From: Alcanivoracaceae bacterium
GTDB lineage: Bacteria; Pseudomonadota; Gammaproteobacteria; Pseudomonadales; Alcanivoracaceae
NCBI GenBank assembly: GCA_029212745.1
Contig: JARGOL010000019.1
Location: 1-33,885, forward strand
Direction: 5' to 3'
DNA: 33,885 nucleotides
This document shows positions 1 to 7,645 of the stretch, piece after piece. A model generated the notes under the pieces. That model had not been told where the DNA came from and did not search any database. It saw only the letters and a program-made list of their open reading frames with translations. The first letter of the stretch is position 1, and each line of letters begins with the position of its first letter. The position numbers and the translations under genes are program-made.

Positions 1-54
1 CCCGCGACCCCCGGCGTGACAGGCCGGTATTCTAACCAACTGAACTACCGCTCC
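1..54 (-). tRNA. tRNA-Asp(GUC), 3' part beyond window edge
   Basis: The minus strand reads GGAGCGGTAGTTCAG, then a D-loop, then an anticodon stem CCGGC with loop CTGTCAC (anticodon GTC). This is a standard bacterial tRNA-Asp. The variable loop, T arm and acceptor 3' side lie outside the window. It starts 32 nt downstream of the 3' end of tRNA-Val(UAC) on the same strand, so both are probably cut from one transcript. Confidence 0.93.
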
Positions 55-86
55 ACTTACTCTTTAACAGCCCATGGCTGTGTAAC

Positions 87-162
87 TGGTGGGTGGTGAC
101 GGGATCGAACCGCCGACCCTCTGCTTGTAAGGCAGATGCTCTCCCAGCTGAGCTAACCACCC
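87..162 (-). tRNA. tRNA-Val(UAC)
   Basis: The minus strand folds into a 76-nt cloverleaf with encoded CCA. The acceptor stem is GGGTGGT paired with ACCACCC, the anticodon loop CTTACAA gives anticodon TAC, and the T arm contains GGTTCGATCC. UAC-reading tRNA-Val is a known substrate of cmo5U34 modification, and the cmoA and cmoB genes for it are in this same window. A sigma70 promoter lies immediately upstream. Confidence 0.96.
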
Positions 163-175
163 GAAAGAGGCCGCT

Positions 176-203
176 ATTCTAGGGTTTTCGGCCCGCCTGT
201 CAA
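176..203 (-). promoter_or_regulatory. Sigma70 promoter of the tRNA-Val/tRNA-Asp unit
   Basis: On the minus strand there is a perfect -35 TTGACA (198-203), a 16-bp spacer and -10 TAGAAT (176-181). A GC-rich discriminator AGCGGCC follows, which is usual for stable-RNA promoters under stringent control. The tRNA 5' end is 13 nt beyond the -10. The regulation is inferred from the discriminator only. Confidence 0.85.
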
Positions 204-287
204 CGCATGGCGAGACTTTTTTTGGCGGCAGCAAACCGTTTGTACAGAAAACCGGCGAACAGCGCTGCAACAGGCCCCCTGAGGCTG

Positions 288-482
288 TTACTGCGCCGCT
301 TCCAGACGCTGGATTTCCGCCTCGGCGTCAGCGCGGGATGCAAATGTCTGCGCCAGCGTGTCGCCATTGGGCCGGCACACCAGGTAATGCTCGACATCCA
401 GCGCCAGTGTCTCTCGGTTGATCCGGCCCTCCTCCAGGATGGTGTAGCCCTGCGACCCGACGCTGTAGCGATTGCCGATCAT
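288..482 (-). CDS. Hypothetical 64-aa protein coupled to the TetR gene
   Basis: I do not recognise a family. The product is small, soluble and acidic, with no signal peptide or membrane segment. It appears to be a short beta-rich part (residues 1-40, with RYSVGSQGYTILEEG) followed by a helix near DAEAEIQRLEAA. Its ATG overlaps the TGA of the upstream TetR gene as ATGA, so translation is probably coupled and the two proteins are made together. The coupling and the sensible composition argue that it is real rather than a chance frame. It could be a small accessory of the repressor or unrelated; nothing in the sequence decides this. The stop is followed by about 125 bp without a convincing terminator before tRNA-Val. 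Confidence 0.6.
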   Translation of the reverse strand: MIGNRYSVGSQGYTILEEGRINRETLALDVEHYLVCRPNGDTLAQTFASRADAEAEIQRLEAAQ

Positions 483-1078
483 GGCGACGCCGGCTCACCA
501 ATGACCCGGTGCAGAATCTGCTCCGCCAGCCCGTCGATATCCAGTGGCCCGGCCGGGTCAAACCAGTTGCTGGCCCAGCTGGTCATGCCATTGATCAGGC
601 GACGCACAATCACCGGATCGGCGCGCATACCGCCAGCATCGCGCACGGCGTGAAGGGTATCCAGCCAGATACGCTCGTAGACAGCCCGTGCCGCCAGTGC
701 CTGCTCCTGGTGCTCGGCAGCGAGGCAGCGCCATTCGTACACCAGCACGGTCATGGCCTCGGCGGTATCACCAACGATGGACTGGAGCTCGGCACGGATC
801 AGGCCGCGCAACTGGGCCACCGGGTCTGCCACGCCCTGGACGGCCTCCTGCAGGCGCGCGGTATTGAAGCGGATCACCTCCATCATCACCGTGAACAGGA
901 TGTCTTCCTTGGAGGAAAAATGATGGAACAGGCTGCCTGACTGGATGCCGGTTTCGCGGGCAATATCACGCACGGTGGTGCGGTCGAAACCACGCGCCCG
1001 GAACAACCGCGCCGCGGCGCTGAGCAGCTTGCCACGCGGCGAATCATCCATGCCATTCACAATCTGAGGCTGAGCCAT
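479..1078 (-). CDS. atuR: TetR/AcrR-family repressor, probable AtuR
   Basis: A 199-aa TetR-family regulator. The N-terminal helix-turn-helix covers about residues 16-61 (LLSAAARLFRARGF, then TTVRDIARETGIQSGSLFHHF and SKEDIL), followed by an all-helical ligand-binding domain. The start chosen is the ATG at 1078, preceded by AGGGGA with 6-nt spacing; an upstream in-frame ATG at 1105 has no ribosome binding site. It is divergent from atuA, the arrangement of AtuR in Pseudomonas aeruginosa, where AtuR represses atuABCDEFGH and binds inverted repeats before atuA. An 18-bp dyad lies in the shared intergenic region. The ligand is therefore inferred to be an acyclic-terpene acyl-CoA or free acid. The TetR family is certain; the AtuR identity rests on gene context. 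Confidence 0.85.
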   Translation of the reverse strand: MAQPQIVNGMDDSPRGKLLSAAARLFRARGFDRTTVRDIARETGIQSGSLFHHFSSKEDILFTVMMEVIRFNTARLQEAVQGVADPVAQLRGLIRAELQSIVGDTAEAMTVLVYEWRCLAAEHQEQALAARAVYERIWLDTLHAVRDAGGMRADPVIVRRLINGMTSWASNWFDPAGPLDIDGLAEQILHRVIGEPASP

Positions 1079-1209
1079 ACCGGTCCCCTTCTGACGAGCC
1101 GCCATTATCAGTGCCCGCCGGCGCCGCGCAAGGCCGCCAGCGGCTTTATTGCCTGTCGCGGGTGTCCGGCAAGGCGGCGGATTTGTCCGCCAGTCACCGG
1201 TCCCGACGC

Positions 1210-1239
1210 TTTACAAACCAAGCGCTTGCTTGGTAGCGT
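1210..1239 (+). promoter_or_regulatory. Candidate atuA promoter with TetR-type operator dyad
   Basis: The dyad at 1217-1234 is ACCAAGC-GCTT-GCTTGGT, a perfect 7-bp inverted repeat with a 4-bp spacer. Inside it CAAGCGCTTG (1219-1228) is itself a perfect palindrome, so two dyads overlap with centres 2 bp apart. A -35-like TTTACA (1210-1215) abuts it, and a weak -10-like TAGCGT (1234-1239) follows at 18 bp, so a repressor bound here would cover the promoter core. The dyad resembles operators of other TetR regulators of acyl-CoA catabolism, such as the KstR2 consensus AnCAAGnnCTTGnT. The promoter boxes are less certain than the dyad. Confidence 0.7.
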
Positions 1240-1302
1240 AAGCCAACCGTGGCGCCCGGGCAAATCGAGCCCCCGCCGGAACCCTTTTGCGGAGATACGC
1301 AG

Positions 1303-3090
1303 ATGAGCAAGGACACGGTGCGCATCGGCTGCGCCGCCGGCTTCTGGGGCGACACCAACAGCGCCGCCTTCCAGCTGGTTCGCCAGGCCGACATTGACTA
1401 CCTGGTTTTCGACTACCTGGCCGAAGTGACGCTGTCGATCATGGCCGGAGCCCGAATGAAGGACCCGTCCATGGGCTACGCCCATGATTTCGTCAAACAG
1501 GTCATGGCCCCCCTGGCCACGGAAATCCGGGACAAGGGCATCAAGGTCATCAGCAATGCCGGCGGCGTCAATCCGCGCGCCTGCCGGGACGCGTTGCAGG
1601 CAGCATTTGCCGAAGCCGGGGTGGAGCTGAAGATTGCCCTGGTGGAGGGCGATGACCTGAACTCGCGCCGCGGGGAGTTTGCCCAGGTCACCGAAATGGA
1701 CAGTGGCGCCCCACTGCCCCCCTTTACTGTCACCATGAACGCCTATCTCGGGGCACTGCCGGTAAAGGCAGCACTGGACGCTGGCGCCGACATCGTCCTC
1801 ACCGGCCGCATCGCCGATTCCGTGCTGGTGCTGGGCCCGCTGATGCACGAGTTTGGCTGGGCTGACGACGACTATGACCGCCTGGCGCAGGGCTCCCTGG
1901 CGGGCCACGTGATCGAGTGCGGCGCGCAGTGCACAGGCGGCAACTTCACCGACTGGCAACAGGTGCCAGACTTCCACAACATGGGATTCCCGGTGGCGGA
2001 ATGCCATGCTGACGGCAGCTTCGTGATCAGCAAACCGGCTGGCACCGGCGGCCTGGTCAGCTGCGCCACGGTCGCGGAGCAGATCGTTTACGAGATCGGC
2101 GACCCGCGCGCCTACATTCTCCCGGACGTGGTCTGCGACTTCACCGGCGTGTCACTGGAACAGGTGGGCGACCACCGTGTCAGGGTCAGCGGAGCCCGCG
2201 GCCTGCCGCCCACCGACCACTACAAGGTGTCTGCCACCTACCCCGACGGCAACCGCATCACCGCCAGCTTCCTTATCGGCGGCCGCGACGCCATGACCAA
2301 GGGCCAGCGCGTGGCCGATGCCATCCTGCAGAAGGTGGGCGGTATTCTCGACAACCTGGGAATGGCGCCCTTTCGTGACACCAGTGTGGAGTTGCTTGGC
2401 AGCGAAGCCACCTATGGCCAACAGGCACGACGCCAGGACACCCGAGAGGTGGTGGTGAAAATCGCCGCCATCCACGACGACAAAAAAGCACTGGCCATTT
2501 TCGGCCGCGAAATCGCCCAGGCCGCCACTGGCATGGCCCCGGGCCTGACCGGCATCGTCGGAGGCCGACCGAAACCGAACCCGCGCATCCGGCTGTTCTC
2601 GACGCTGGTGCCCAAGGACCAGGTCAGCGCCACCATGGACCTGGACGGCGAGACCCGGGAAATCCCGGTACCCGGCGGCCAGCCCCTGGATACCAGCGGC
2701 CTGGCCCGTGTCAGCGACGGTGAAACAGCCACCGGCGAGCAGACCGTGCCACTGGTTGCCCTGGCCTGGGCTCGCTCGGGCGACAAGGGCAACCATGCCA
2801 ATATCGGCGTCATTGCCCGCGAGGAGCGTTTTCTCCCCTACATCCGGGCGGCCCTCACCGAACCTGCCGTGGCCGCCTACATGGCCCATGTCCTGGACGA
2901 TCCGGACAGCAGTGTCAGCCGCTGGGAGCTGCCCGGCTTCAATGCATTCAACTTCCTGCTCAGGAACAGCCTCGGCGGCGGCGGCATTGCCTCCTTGCGG
3001 ATTGACCCGCAGGGCAAGGCCTTTGCCCAGCAACTGCTGGATTTTCCTGTGCCCGTATCTGATCAGATCGCCAAAGAGGTAAATGGCTGA
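1303..3090 (+). CDS. atuA: AtuA, acyclic terpene utilisation protein (DUF1446)
   Basis: A 595-aa DUF1446/AtuA-family protein of unknown biochemical activity, required for growth on citronellol/geraniol in Pseudomonas. The N-terminal part has the family signature [12 protein letters not shown] at residues 6-17, then [14 protein letters not shown] and SNAGGVNP. The C-terminal part contains [16 protein letters not shown], a conserved DUF1446 block. The start is the ATG at 1303, with GGAG 8 nt upstream; an upstream in-frame ATG at 1249 would run through the leader and lacks a site. It is first in the operon, and its TGA overlaps the ATG of the next gene (TGATG), implying coupling. No signal peptide is visible, so it is cytoplasmic. 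Confidence 0.93.
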   Translation: MSKDTVRIGCAAGFWGDTNSAAFQLVRQADIDYLVFDYLAEVTLSIMAGARMKDPSMGYAHDFVKQVMAPLATEIRDKGIKVISNAGGVNPRACRDALQAAFAEAGVELKIALVEGDDLNSRRGEFAQVTEMDSGAPLPPFTVTMNAYLGALPVKAALDAGADIVLTGRIADSVLVLGPLMHEFGWADDDYDRLAQGSLAGHVIECGAQCTGGNFTDWQQVPDFHNMGFPVAECHADGSFVISKPAGTGGLVSCATVAEQIVYEIGDPRAYILPDVVCDFTGVSLEQVGDHRVRVSGARGLPPTDHYKVSATYPDGNRITASFLIGGRDAMTKGQRVADAILQKVGGILDNLGMAPFRDTSVELLGSEATYGQQARRQDTREVVVKIAAIHDDKKALAIFGREIAQAATGMAPGLTGIVGGRPKPNPRIRLFSTLVPKDQVSATMDLDGETREIPVPGGQPLDTSGLARVSDGETATGEQTVPLVALAWARSGDKGNHANIGVIAREERFLPYIRAALTEPAVAAYMAHVLDDPDSSVSRWELPGFNAFNFLLRNSLGGGGIASLRIDPQGKAFAQQLLDFPVPVSDQIAKEVNG

Positions 3091-3962
3091 TGGGTTATCG
3101 CAGCGTATTCCGTCCGGACCTGTTCGCAGGCCGCAACATCATCGTCACCGGCGGCGGCAGTGGTATTGGCCGCTGCACCGCCCATGAGCTGGCCTCACTG
3201 GGCGCCCGAGTGGTACTGGTCGGCCGCAAGCAGGACAAGCTAGATGCTGTAAAGGCAGAAATTGCCGAAGACGGCGGCGAGGCGTTGGCGTTTTCCTGTG
3301 ATATCCGCGAGGAAGACCGGGTCAAGGAAACCGTGGCCGCCATCTTCGCGGCGGTCGGCGAGGTTCACGGGCTGGTCAACAATGCCGGTGGCCAGTTCCC
3401 CTCCCCGGTGGCCCTGATCTCCCAGAAAGGCTGGGAAACCGTGGTGCGCACCAACCTCACTGGCGGTTTCCTGATGGCCCGGGAAGTGTTCATGCAGGGC
3501 ATGAACAGGACCGGCGGCAGCATCGTCAACATCGTCGCCGACATGTGGGGCGGCATGCCCGGCATGGGCCATTCCGGGGCCGCGCGTGCCGGCATGGTGA
3601 ACTTCACCCAGACTGCTGCCTTCGAGTGGGGCAGCGCCGGCGTGCGCGTGAATGCCGTTGCCCCGGGCTGGATTGCCTCTTCCGGCATGGACACCTACCC
3701 GGAAAGTTTCAAGCAGACCATCAAGACCCTGCGTGCCGCCGTGCCCCTGAAACGCATGGGCGAGGAATCCGAAGTATCGGCAGCCATTACCTTCCTGCTC
3801 AGTGATGCCGCCGCCTTCATCAGCGGCGACACCCTGCGCATCGACGGCGCAGCCAGCCAGGGCAACATCGCCATATTCCCGCTGCCGGACCACAACAACT
3901 CGAAACCCTTCAACGGCTTCCACCGTGCGGTAACGCCGGAGCTGTTCAAGACTGAGGACTGA
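3090..3962 (+). CDS. atuB: AtuB-like short-chain dehydrogenase/reductase (PECR-type)
   Basis: A 290-aa SDR. It has the Rossmann motif TGGGSGIG at residues 20-27 and NNAGG at 97-101. The canonical catalytic Tyr-x-x-x-Lys is absent: the corresponding block is HSGAARAG at 161-168. That block and the C-terminal PDHNN segment are features I recognise from peroxisomal trans-2-enoyl-CoA reductase (PECR) and the 2,4-dienoyl-CoA reductase side of the SDR family. AtuB of P. aeruginosa occupies the same operon position. A role in redox of a terpenoid acyl-CoA or aldehyde is plausible, but the exact reaction is not settled by sequence. Start overlap with atuA and a GAGG site at 3076-3079 support this ATG. 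Confidence 0.85.
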   Translation: MGYRSVFRPDLFAGRNIIVTGGGSGIGRCTAHELASLGARVVLVGRKQDKLDAVKAEIAEDGGEALAFSCDIREEDRVKETVAAIFAAVGEVHGLVNNAGGQFPSPVALISQKGWETVVRTNLTGGFLMAREVFMQGMNRTGGSIVNIVADMWGGMPGMGHSGAARAGMVNFTQTAAFEWGSAGVRVNAVAPGWIASSGMDTYPESFKQTIKTLRAAVPLKRMGEESEVSAAITFLLSDAAAFISGDTLRIDGAASQGNIAIFPLPDHNNSKPFNGFHRAVTPELFKTED

Positions 3963-3967
3963 CCCCC

Positions 3968-5584
3968 ATGGCCGTGATCGAATCCCAGCTGGACACCACC
4001 AGCGATGCATTCCGCCAGAACCGGGAGGCCCTTCTGGCCGCGGTGGAGGAATTCCGCGGCATTGAGCAACAGGTGGTGGAAAAAGCGGAAGGCCAGCGCG
4101 CCAAGTTCGAAAAGCGCGGCCAGCTGCTGCCCCACGAGCGGGTGGCCCGATTGCTGGACCCGGGGTCATCCTGGCTCAGCCTGCTCAACCTGGCCGGCTA
4201 CATGATGCACGACGACAAGGACGGCACCGAAGCCGGCGGCGGCAGCATCGCCGGCATCGGCTACGTGGAGGGCGTGCGCTGCCTGGTGGTGGCGTCCAAC
4301 TCCGCCATCAAGGGCGGCACCATCAGCCCGGCGGGATTGCAGAAAACACTGCGGCTGCAGGCCATTGCGCGGGAGAACAAACTGCCGATCATTTCGCTGT
4401 CGGAATCCGGCGGCGCCAACCTGAACTACGCCGCCGACATTTTTGTCGAGGGCGCGCGCACTTTTGCCAACCAGGCGCGCCTGTCTGCCATGGGTATCCC
4501 GCAGATCACGGTGGTGCATGGCAACGCCACCGCAGGCGGCGCCTACCAGCCGGGCCTGTCCGACTACTGCGTGATGGTGCGAAACCGGGCGAAGATGTTC
4601 CTGGCAGGCCCGCCACTGCTCAAGGCAGCCACCGGGGAAATTGCCACCGATGAGGAACTCGGCGGCGCCGAGATGCATGCATCCGTGGCCGGTACCGCAG
4701 AGTACATCGCCGAAAGCGATGCCGACGGCATCCGCATTGCCCGCGAGCTGATTGCCAGCATTCCCTGGAACGAGCGCCTGCCCGCTTCCCGCCCGGCCAC
4801 CTTCAAGCCACCGCGTTATGACAGCGAAGAGCTGCTTGGCGTCGTCCCGGCAGACAGCAAGAAGCCCTATGACGTGCGCGAAGTCATTGCCCGTATCGCT
4901 GATGACTCCGCTTTTCTCGATTTCAAGAACGACTGGGACAGTGCCACCGTGTGTGGCTGGATCCATGTTGAAGGGCACCCGGTGGGCGTGATTGGCAACA
5001 ACGCCCCGATCACCCATCAGGGTGCAGCGAAAACAGCGCAGTTTATCCAGCTGTGCGAACAGTCAAACCGTCCCCTGCTGTTCCTGCACAACACCACCGG
5101 CTTTCTGGTGGGCACCGATGCCGAACAGAACGGCATCATCAAACACGGCTCAAAAATGATCCAGGCCGTGGCCAATGCCAGTGTGCCGAAGATATCCATT
5201 GTCATCGGCGGTTCCTACGGCGCGGGCAACTATGCCATGTGCGGGCGCGGCCTTGACCCGCGTTTCATCTTTGCCTGGCCCAACAGCCGCGTGGCGGTCA
5301 TGGGCGGCCAGCAGGCCGGCATGGTCCTGCGCATCGTGGCTGAGGCCAAGCAGAAAGCCATGGGCATCGAACCGGACGAAAAGGTACTGGAAATGCTGCA
5401 GCAGAGCACGGCCCAGAAGCTGGACAGCCAGTCCACTGCGTTATACGGCACAGCGCGCCTGTGGGATGACGGCATCATTGACCCGCGCGACACGCGGCAT
5501 GTGGTGGCCTGTGTCCTCGACATATGTCGTGAAGCCAGCCAACGGCCACTGAACAGCAACACTTTTGGCGTGGCGCGCCTGTAA
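3968..5584 (+). CDS. atuC: Geranyl-CoA carboxylase carboxyltransferase (beta) subunit, AtuC
   Basis: A 538-aa carboxyltransferase of the acetyl/propionyl/methylcrotonyl/geranyl-CoA carboxylase group, with both crotonase-like halves. The N half has SESGGANL and GNATAGGAY; the C half has GVIGNNAPI, LHNTTGF, GGSYGAGNYAMCGRG and AVMGGQQA. It transfers the carboxyl group from biotin (on AtuF) to the gamma carbon of cis-geranyl-CoA. In methylcrotonyl-CoA carboxylases a Phe lies in the block FGRIFYNQA; here the block reads GARTFANQA, with Gly at residue 162. Published structural work ties that Phe-to-Gly change to acceptance of the longer geranyl chain. This and the atu neighbours favour GCC over MCC. 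It lies 5 bp after atuB. Confidence 0.93.
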   Translation: MAVIESQLDTTSDAFRQNREALLAAVEEFRGIEQQVVEKAEGQRAKFEKRGQLLPHERVARLLDPGSSWLSLLNLAGYMMHDDKDGTEAGGGSIAGIGYVEGVRCLVVASNSAIKGGTISPAGLQKTLRLQAIARENKLPIISLSESGGANLNYAADIFVEGARTFANQARLSAMGIPQITVVHGNATAGGAYQPGLSDYCVMVRNRAKMFLAGPPLLKAATGEIATDEELGGAEMHASVAGTAEYIAESDADGIRIARELIASIPWNERLPASRPATFKPPRYDSEELLGVVPADSKKPYDVREVIARIADDSAFLDFKNDWDSATVCGWIHVEGHPVGVIGNNAPITHQGAAKTAQFIQLCEQSNRPLLFLHNTTGFLVGTDAEQNGIIKHGSKMIQAVANASVPKISIVIGGSYGAGNYAMCGRGLDPRFIFAWPNSRVAVMGGQQAGMVLRIVAEAKQKAMGIEPDEKVLEMLQQSTAQKLDSQSTALYGTARLWDDGIIDPRDTRHVVACVLDICREASQRPLNSNTFGVARL

Positions 5585-5639
5585 GGCACCCCACCCTTTC
5601 TGCCAGCAGGCGACAACAGATTCACTACAGGAGAGACAC

Positions 5640-6803
5640 ATGCTGCTCACCCAGGAACACGAAGAAATGAAGCGCACCATGCGCAACTTTATCGAGAATG
5701 ACCTCAACCCCCATGTGGATGAGTGGGAAGCCGCCGGCGAATTCCCCATTCACGAGGTGTTCAAGAAGATGGGCGACCTGGGTTTGCTCGGCGTCACCAA
5801 GCCAACAGAATTTGGCGGCCTGGGCCTGGACTACTCCTACGGCCTGGCCGTCTCGGAGGAACTGGGCCACTGCAACTGCGGCGGCGTGCCGCTTTCCATC
5901 GGTGTCCAGACCGATATGGCCACCCCGGCACTGGCGCGTTTCGGCTCGGATGAACTGCGCCGTGACTATCTGGCGCCGGCCATCGCCGGGGAGATGGTCG
6001 CTTCCATTGCGGTGAGCGAGCCCCATGCCGGTTCGGACGTGGCCAACATCAAGACCACGGCCAAAAAGGATGGCGACGACTACGTCATCAATGGCACCAA
6101 GATGTGGATCACCAATTCACCCAAGGCCGACTGGTTCTGCCTGCTTGCCAATACCTCCGACGGCAAGCCACACATGAACAAGTCGCTCATCATCGTCCCG
6201 AAGGACGCCGGTGGCATTACCGTGGACAAGCGCCTCAACAAGCTTGGCATGCGCTCTTCCGAAACAGCACAGGTGTATTTCGATAACGTGCGTGTGCCGC
6301 AACGCAACCTGATCGGCACGGAAGGTGCCGGTTTCATGCTGCAGATGATCCAGTTCCAGGAAGAGCGTCTTTGGGGTGCAGCCTCCGGTATCCGTGGCTA
6401 CGACAACCTGATCCGGCAGACCATTGAATACTGCAAGGAGCGGGAAGCCTTTGGCATGCCACTGATCAACAACCAGTACATTCACTTCCGCCTGGCGGAG
6501 CTGCAAACCGAAGTGGAATTGCTGCGCAGCCTGATCTGGCGCGCGTGCGAAGAGTACATCGGTGGCAAGGATGTACTGCAGCTTGCCTCCATGGCCAAGC
6601 TCAAGGCCGGCCGCCTGTCACGGGAAGTGCCGGATACCTGCCTGCAGTACTGGGGTGGCAACGGCTTCATGTGGGACAACCCGGCGTCCCGGCACCTGCG
6701 CGACGGTCGTCTGGCCTCCATTGGCGGCGGCGCCGACGAGGTCATGCTCGGCATCATCTGCAAGACCATGGATATCCTGCCCGGCAAGAAGAAAAGCAGC
6801 TGA
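5640..6803 (+). CDS. atuD: Citronellyl-CoA dehydrogenase-type acyl-CoA dehydrogenase, AtuD
   Basis: A 387-aa FAD-dependent acyl-CoA dehydrogenase with the usual N-helical, beta and C-helical domains. Signatures include AVSEPHAGSDVA, GTKMWITN and YWGGNGFMWDNPASRHLRD. Near the C terminus, where medium-chain enzymes carry the catalytic Glu in an EGT motif, this protein has GGGADE. The likely base is Glu241 or Glu242 in QEERL, the helix used by isovaleryl-CoA dehydrogenase-like enzymes that handle branched substrates. The inferred reaction is oxidation of citronellyl-CoA to geranyl-CoA. The start is the ATG at 5640 behind AGGAGA with 5-nt spacing. It lies 55 bp after atuC and 20 bp before atuE. 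Confidence 0.92.
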   Translation: MLLTQEHEEMKRTMRNFIENDLNPHVDEWEAAGEFPIHEVFKKMGDLGLLGVTKPTEFGGLGLDYSYGLAVSEELGHCNCGGVPLSIGVQTDMATPALARFGSDELRRDYLAPAIAGEMVASIAVSEPHAGSDVANIKTTAKKDGDDYVINGTKMWITNSPKADWFCLLANTSDGKPHMNKSLIIVPKDAGGITVDKRLNKLGMRSSETAQVYFDNVRVPQRNLIGTEGAGFMLQMIQFQEERLWGAASGIRGYDNLIRQTIEYCKEREAFGMPLINNQYIHFRLAELQTEVELLRSLIWRACEEYIGGKDVLQLASMAKLKAGRLSREVPDTCLQYWGGNGFMWDNPASRHLRDGRLASIGGGADEVMLGIICKTMDILPGKKKSS

Positions 6804-6823
6804 GACACAGCGGGGACATGACA

Positions 6824-7645
6824 ATGACACTGCCGACCACGGAAACACTGCTGCTGGAAGAACAGGCTGGCGTGCTGACAATCACGCTGAACCGTCCTGA
6901 CAGCCGCAACGCCATGAGCCTGGCCATGGTCAATGAGCTGATGGCTGTATTCGAAGCCTGTGCCGATGAGCAGGCGATCCGTGCCATCGTCCTGCGTGGC
7001 GCCGGCGGCCATTTTTGTGCCGGCGGCGACATCAAGGATATGGCCGGTGCCCGCCAGCAGGCTGCCGGCGGCGACAAGGACGCCTTCTTCGCCCTGAACC
7101 GGCGCTTCGGCGAGATGATCACCCTGGCAAACCGCCAGCCGCAGGTGGTCATCGCCGTGCTGGAGGGTGCGGTGCTTGGCGGCGGCTTCGGCCTTGCCTG
7201 TGTCTCCGACCTGGCCATTGCCCGTGACGACGCCCGTTTCGGCCTGCCGGAAACCGGCCTTGGTGTAATCCCCGCCCAGATCGCCCCGTTCGTGGTCCAG
7301 CGCATTGGTCTTACCCAGGCGCGACGACTTGCGCTGAGTGGTGCCCGGTTTGATGGCAACGAGGCCCTGCGCCTCGGCATTGTCCACACGGTGGCTGACA
7401 GCAACAGCGACCTGGATGCCCAGCTCAGGGGCGCGCTTGACGATATCCGCCGCTGCGCGCCCAACGCCAACCGCCTGACCAAGGCACTGGTGCTGAGTGT
7501 CGGTGAGGTGCCGATGGACACGCTGCTCGACCAGGCCGCACGGGAGTTCGCCGATGCGGTCACCGGCGAAGAGGGTCAGGAAGGCACGATGGCCTTCGTG
7601 CAGAAGCGCCTGCCCGCCTGGGCGGACCAGGGAGATGCACAGTGA
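6824..7645 (+). CDS. atuE: Isohexenylglutaconyl-CoA hydratase-type enoyl-CoA hydratase, AtuE
   Basis: A 273-aa crotonase-superfamily enzyme. The oxyanion-hole elements are FCAGGDIKDM and GAVLGGGFGLACVSDLAIA, followed by FGLPETGLGVIP, where Glu is a candidate catalytic acid/base. In the atu pathway AtuE hydrates isohexenyl-glutaconyl-CoA, the product of geranyl-CoA carboxylase. The ATG at 6824 is preferred because GGGG at 6812-6815 has a workable distance to it; an in-frame ATG at 6818 lies too close. Its stop overlaps the GTG of atuF by 4 nt (GTGA), so production with the carboxylase alpha subunit is probably coupled. Confidence 0.91.
   Translation: MTLPTTETLLLEEQAGVLTITLNRPDSRNAMSLAMVNELMAVFEACADEQAIRAIVLRGAGGHFCAGGDIKDMAGARQQAAGGDKDAFFALNRRFGEMITLANRQPQVVIAVLEGAVLGGGFGLACVSDLAIARDDARFGLPETGLGVIPAQIAPFVVQRIGLTQARRLALSGARFDGNEALRLGIVHTVADSNSDLDAQLRGALDDIRRCAPNANRLTKALVLSVGEVPMDTLLDQAAREFADAVTGEEGQEGTMAFVQKRLPAWADQGDAQ

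Noticed and set aside
1108..2007. Long open frame antisense to atuA; similar long antisense frames lie opposite atuF (7576-9117), the acyl-CoA synthetase (9139-10515), DUF445 (12986-14344, plus) and pheT (25972-27192, plus).
   Set aside because: High-GC codon bias opens long antisense frames. None has family motifs or a ribosome site, and each lies fully across a well-identified gene.
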